NCBI RefSeq assembly: GCF_963537195.1
Contig: NZ_CAUTEG010000003.1
Coordinates: 5,446 to 69,445, forward strand
Source of the DNA: Oribacterium sinus_A
Lineage (GTDB): Bacteria > Bacillota > Clostridia > Lachnospirales > Lachnospiraceae
Length of the DNA: 64,000 nt
Reading direction: 5' to 3'
Positions 62,492 through 64,000 of the stretch are shown piece by piece. The notes beneath the pieces are model-generated. The model saw nothing but the letters and a program-made list of their open reading frames with translations. It searched no databases and was not told where the DNA came from. Within the stretch, counting starts at the first letter, position 1. The number at the start of each line of letters is the position of its first letter. The translations under genes and the position numbers were made by a program.

Positions 62492-63616
62492 ATGAAATTA
62501 TCTTTTCAAAAAAATGATTTGCTTTCCACCCTGCAAGTGGTAGGGAAGGCCGTTGCTTCCAAAACCACCCTAAGCATTATGGAGTGCATCCTGGTGGACG
62601 CCACTGAGGGGCAGATTCGTTTAACAGGAAACAAAAATGATTTTGGAATAGAAAGCATTTGTCCGGGAGACATACTGGAGCCGGGAAAGATTGCCCTGGA
62701 GGCAAGACTTTTCCAAGAGATTATCAAGCGTTTACCCCAGACGGAGGGAAAGAATATTCTTCTCAGTACAGAGGAAAACGGAAATTGTACCATTCAGTGT
62801 GAAAAGTCCGTCTTTAAAATCATGGGCAGAAATCCTGAGGAATTTACCTCCCTTCCTTCCGTAGAGAAGCAGGAGATTGTGGAGATTTCTCAGTTGAGTC
62901 TCAGAAACATGATTAATCAGACTATTTTTTCCACCGCTTCCGGAGAGAACAATAAGAAGATGACGGGAGAATATTTCGAAATTACAGACAATCAATTCTC
63001 CATTACCGCCCTGGACGGACATAGAATTGCTATTCGAAAGACCGAGCTTTCCGAGTCCTATGACAACTGTTCCGCCATTGTTCCCAAGGAAGTTCTGTCC
63101 GAGCTTTCCAAAATTATCAGCGGAGGGCTGGAGGATAAGGTGGAGATTTGCTTTTCCAAGCAGTATCTGCAATTTTCCTTTGAAGACACCATCGTGGTAA
63201 CCCAGCTGGTGGAGGGAGAATATTTCCATGTTCGCCAGATGTTGTCCTCCGATTACGAAACCAAGATTCGCTTAAATCGTAAGCAATTTTTGGAAAATAT
63301 AGACAGAGCCAGAATCCTGGCCAGAGACAATGATAAGCAGCCTTTGATTTTAAAAATTGAAGACCAGAGCCTATCTTTGAAAATTGTTTCCGACATCGGA
63401 AGGATGGATGCGGAAATGCCGGTACAGCAGGAAGGAAAGGATCTACTCATCGGCTTTAATCCTACTTACCTGATGGATGCCCTTCAAAATATTGAAGAGG
63501 AAGAGGTGGATTTGTACTTTACTATTTCCCGCTCTCCCGTCTTTATTCGGGATCAGGAGGAAAGCTACAACTACATGATTTTACCGGTTAACTTTAATGC
63601 GGAAGCCGTAGGATGA
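62492..63616 (+). CDS. dnaN: DNA polymerase III beta sliding clamp
   Basis: A 374-residue ring-forming clamp with three similar domains. The start LSFQKNDLLSTLQVVGKAVASKTTL and the C terminus YMILPVNF are family hallmarks. AAAGGACT precedes the ATG. The 223-bp gap after dnaA has two poor DnaA-box-like sequences (TTTCCACA). Its stop overlaps recF by 4 bp. Confidence 0.96.
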   Translation: MKLSFQKNDLLSTLQVVGKAVASKTTLSIMECILVDATEGQIRLTGNKNDFGIESICPGDILEPGKIALEARLFQEIIKRLPQTEGKNILLSTEENGNCTIQCEKSVFKIMGRNPEEFTSLPSVEKQEIVEISQLSLRNMINQTIFSTASGENNKKMTGEYFEITDNQFSITALDGHRIAIRKTELSESYDNCSAIVPKEVLSELSKIISGGLEDKVEICFSKQYLQFSFEDTIVVTQLVEGEYFHVRQMLSSDYETKIRLNRKQFLENIDRARILARDNDKQPLILKIEDQSLSLKIVSDIGRMDAEMPVQQEGKDLLIGFNPTYLMDALQNIEEEEVDLYFTISRSPVFIRDQEESYNYMILPVNFNAEAVG

Positions 63617-64000
63617 TTATCGAATCCATAGAATTACAAAATTATAGAAATATAGAAAAATTGAAGCTTCCTCTGGGAGAGAAGAACAATATTCTTTACG
63701 GAGACAATGCCCAGGGGAAGACCAATCTTTTGGAAGCCATTTTCTTTGGCAGCACCGGAAAGTCCTTTCGCTTTTGTAAGGACAAGGAGCTGATTCATTT
63801 CGGGGCGGAGGAAGCCCATTTGAAAATGATCCTGAAGAAAAAGGGAATTTCCCACAGGATAGACATTCACCTAAAGAAAAATAAAAGTAAGGGAGTGGCT
63901 ATAGACGGATTTCCTGTGAAGAAAAGCTCGGAGCTTTTCGGTCTGGGAAATATCATTATTTTTTCTCCGGAGGACCTGTCCTTGATTAAAAATGGGCCAA
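63613..64000 (+). CDS. recF: RecF recombination mediator (5' part)
   Basis: Only the first 129 codons are in the window. The N terminus IIESIELQNYRNIEKLKLPL and Walker A GDNAQGKTNLLEAIFF identify RecF, an SMC-like ATPase that helps load RecA at gaps. It begins with ATGA overlap on dnaN; the small S4-domain gene (yaaA) usually found between dnaN and recF in Firmicutes is absent. Confidence 0.95.
   Translation, partial: MIIESIELQNYRNIEKLKLPLGEKNNILYGDNAQGKTNLLEAIFFGSTGKSFRFCKDKELIHFGAEEAHLKMILKKKGISHRIDIHLKKNKSKGVAIDGFPVKKSSELFGLGNIIIFSPEDLSLIKNGP

Overview
The window looks like the replication-origin end of a chromosome from an anaerobic Clostridia, most likely Lachnospiraceae; an Oribacterium-like genus is a guess from general feel and was not tested. 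Evidence: the Gram-positive oriC gene order (rpmH-rnpA-yidD-yidC-jag-mnmE-mnmG-rsmG-parA-parB on the minus strand, dnaA-dnaN-recF on the plus strand), a DnaA-box cluster, two perfect parS sites, a glycyl-radical enzyme with its activase, many lipoproteins with Cys lipoboxes, and strong AGGAGG-type ribosome binding sites. No rRNA, tRNA, CRISPR array, prophage or transposase gene was seen.

Layout. 1-5.2 kb: DUF4143 ATPase behind a 32-bp-period repeat, M20 amidohydrolase, VOC protein, and a C_GCAxxG redox protein with a TDT-family transporter. 5.5-9.8 kb: an orphan small-RNA unit (5541-5645), a dicarboxylate symporter, a DJ-1 family protein, a nested foldback repeat and an AI-2E family exporter. 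9.9-17.5 kb: one minus-strand operon of a BMP-type nucleoside ABC transporter with the glycyl-radical pair yjjI-yjjW between the lipoprotein and ATPase genes. 17.6-27 kb: acidic/coiled-coil membrane protein, amino-acid ABC transporter, a trigger-factor-like lipoprotein, M18 aminopeptidase, signal peptidase I, DUF3783, alpha/beta hydrolase. 27-42.7 kb: zinc ribbon + SPFH + HAD operon, membrane phosphoglycerol-transferase-like protein, HD protein, nitroreductase, YggS, MalQ, LysR, ComF, XRE membrane regulator, RecD2, MreB. 42.8-44.7 kb: an AT-rich toxin-antitoxin patch. 44.8-64 kb: RsmA, a large unrecognised surface protein, then the par/rsmG/mnm/jag/yidC/rpmH block, oriC, dnaA, dnaN and the start of recF.

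The most unusual content is non-coding. A family of foldback elements (seven L-box/R-box cores at four loci, plus one arm-only hairpin) has conserved internal boxes, terminal inverted repeats and arms that differ between copies yet stay complementary within each copy. Two loci carry one element nested in the loop of another at an apparently equivalent position. In addition, many short tandem repeats (9, 13, 19, 32, 35, 36 and 42 bp) sit at gene boundaries, two of them copying a gene's 3' end including its stop codon. A promoter-to-terminator small RNA of unknown family lies at 5541-5645.

All calls come from reading the sequence. No database search, folding or alignment program was run.
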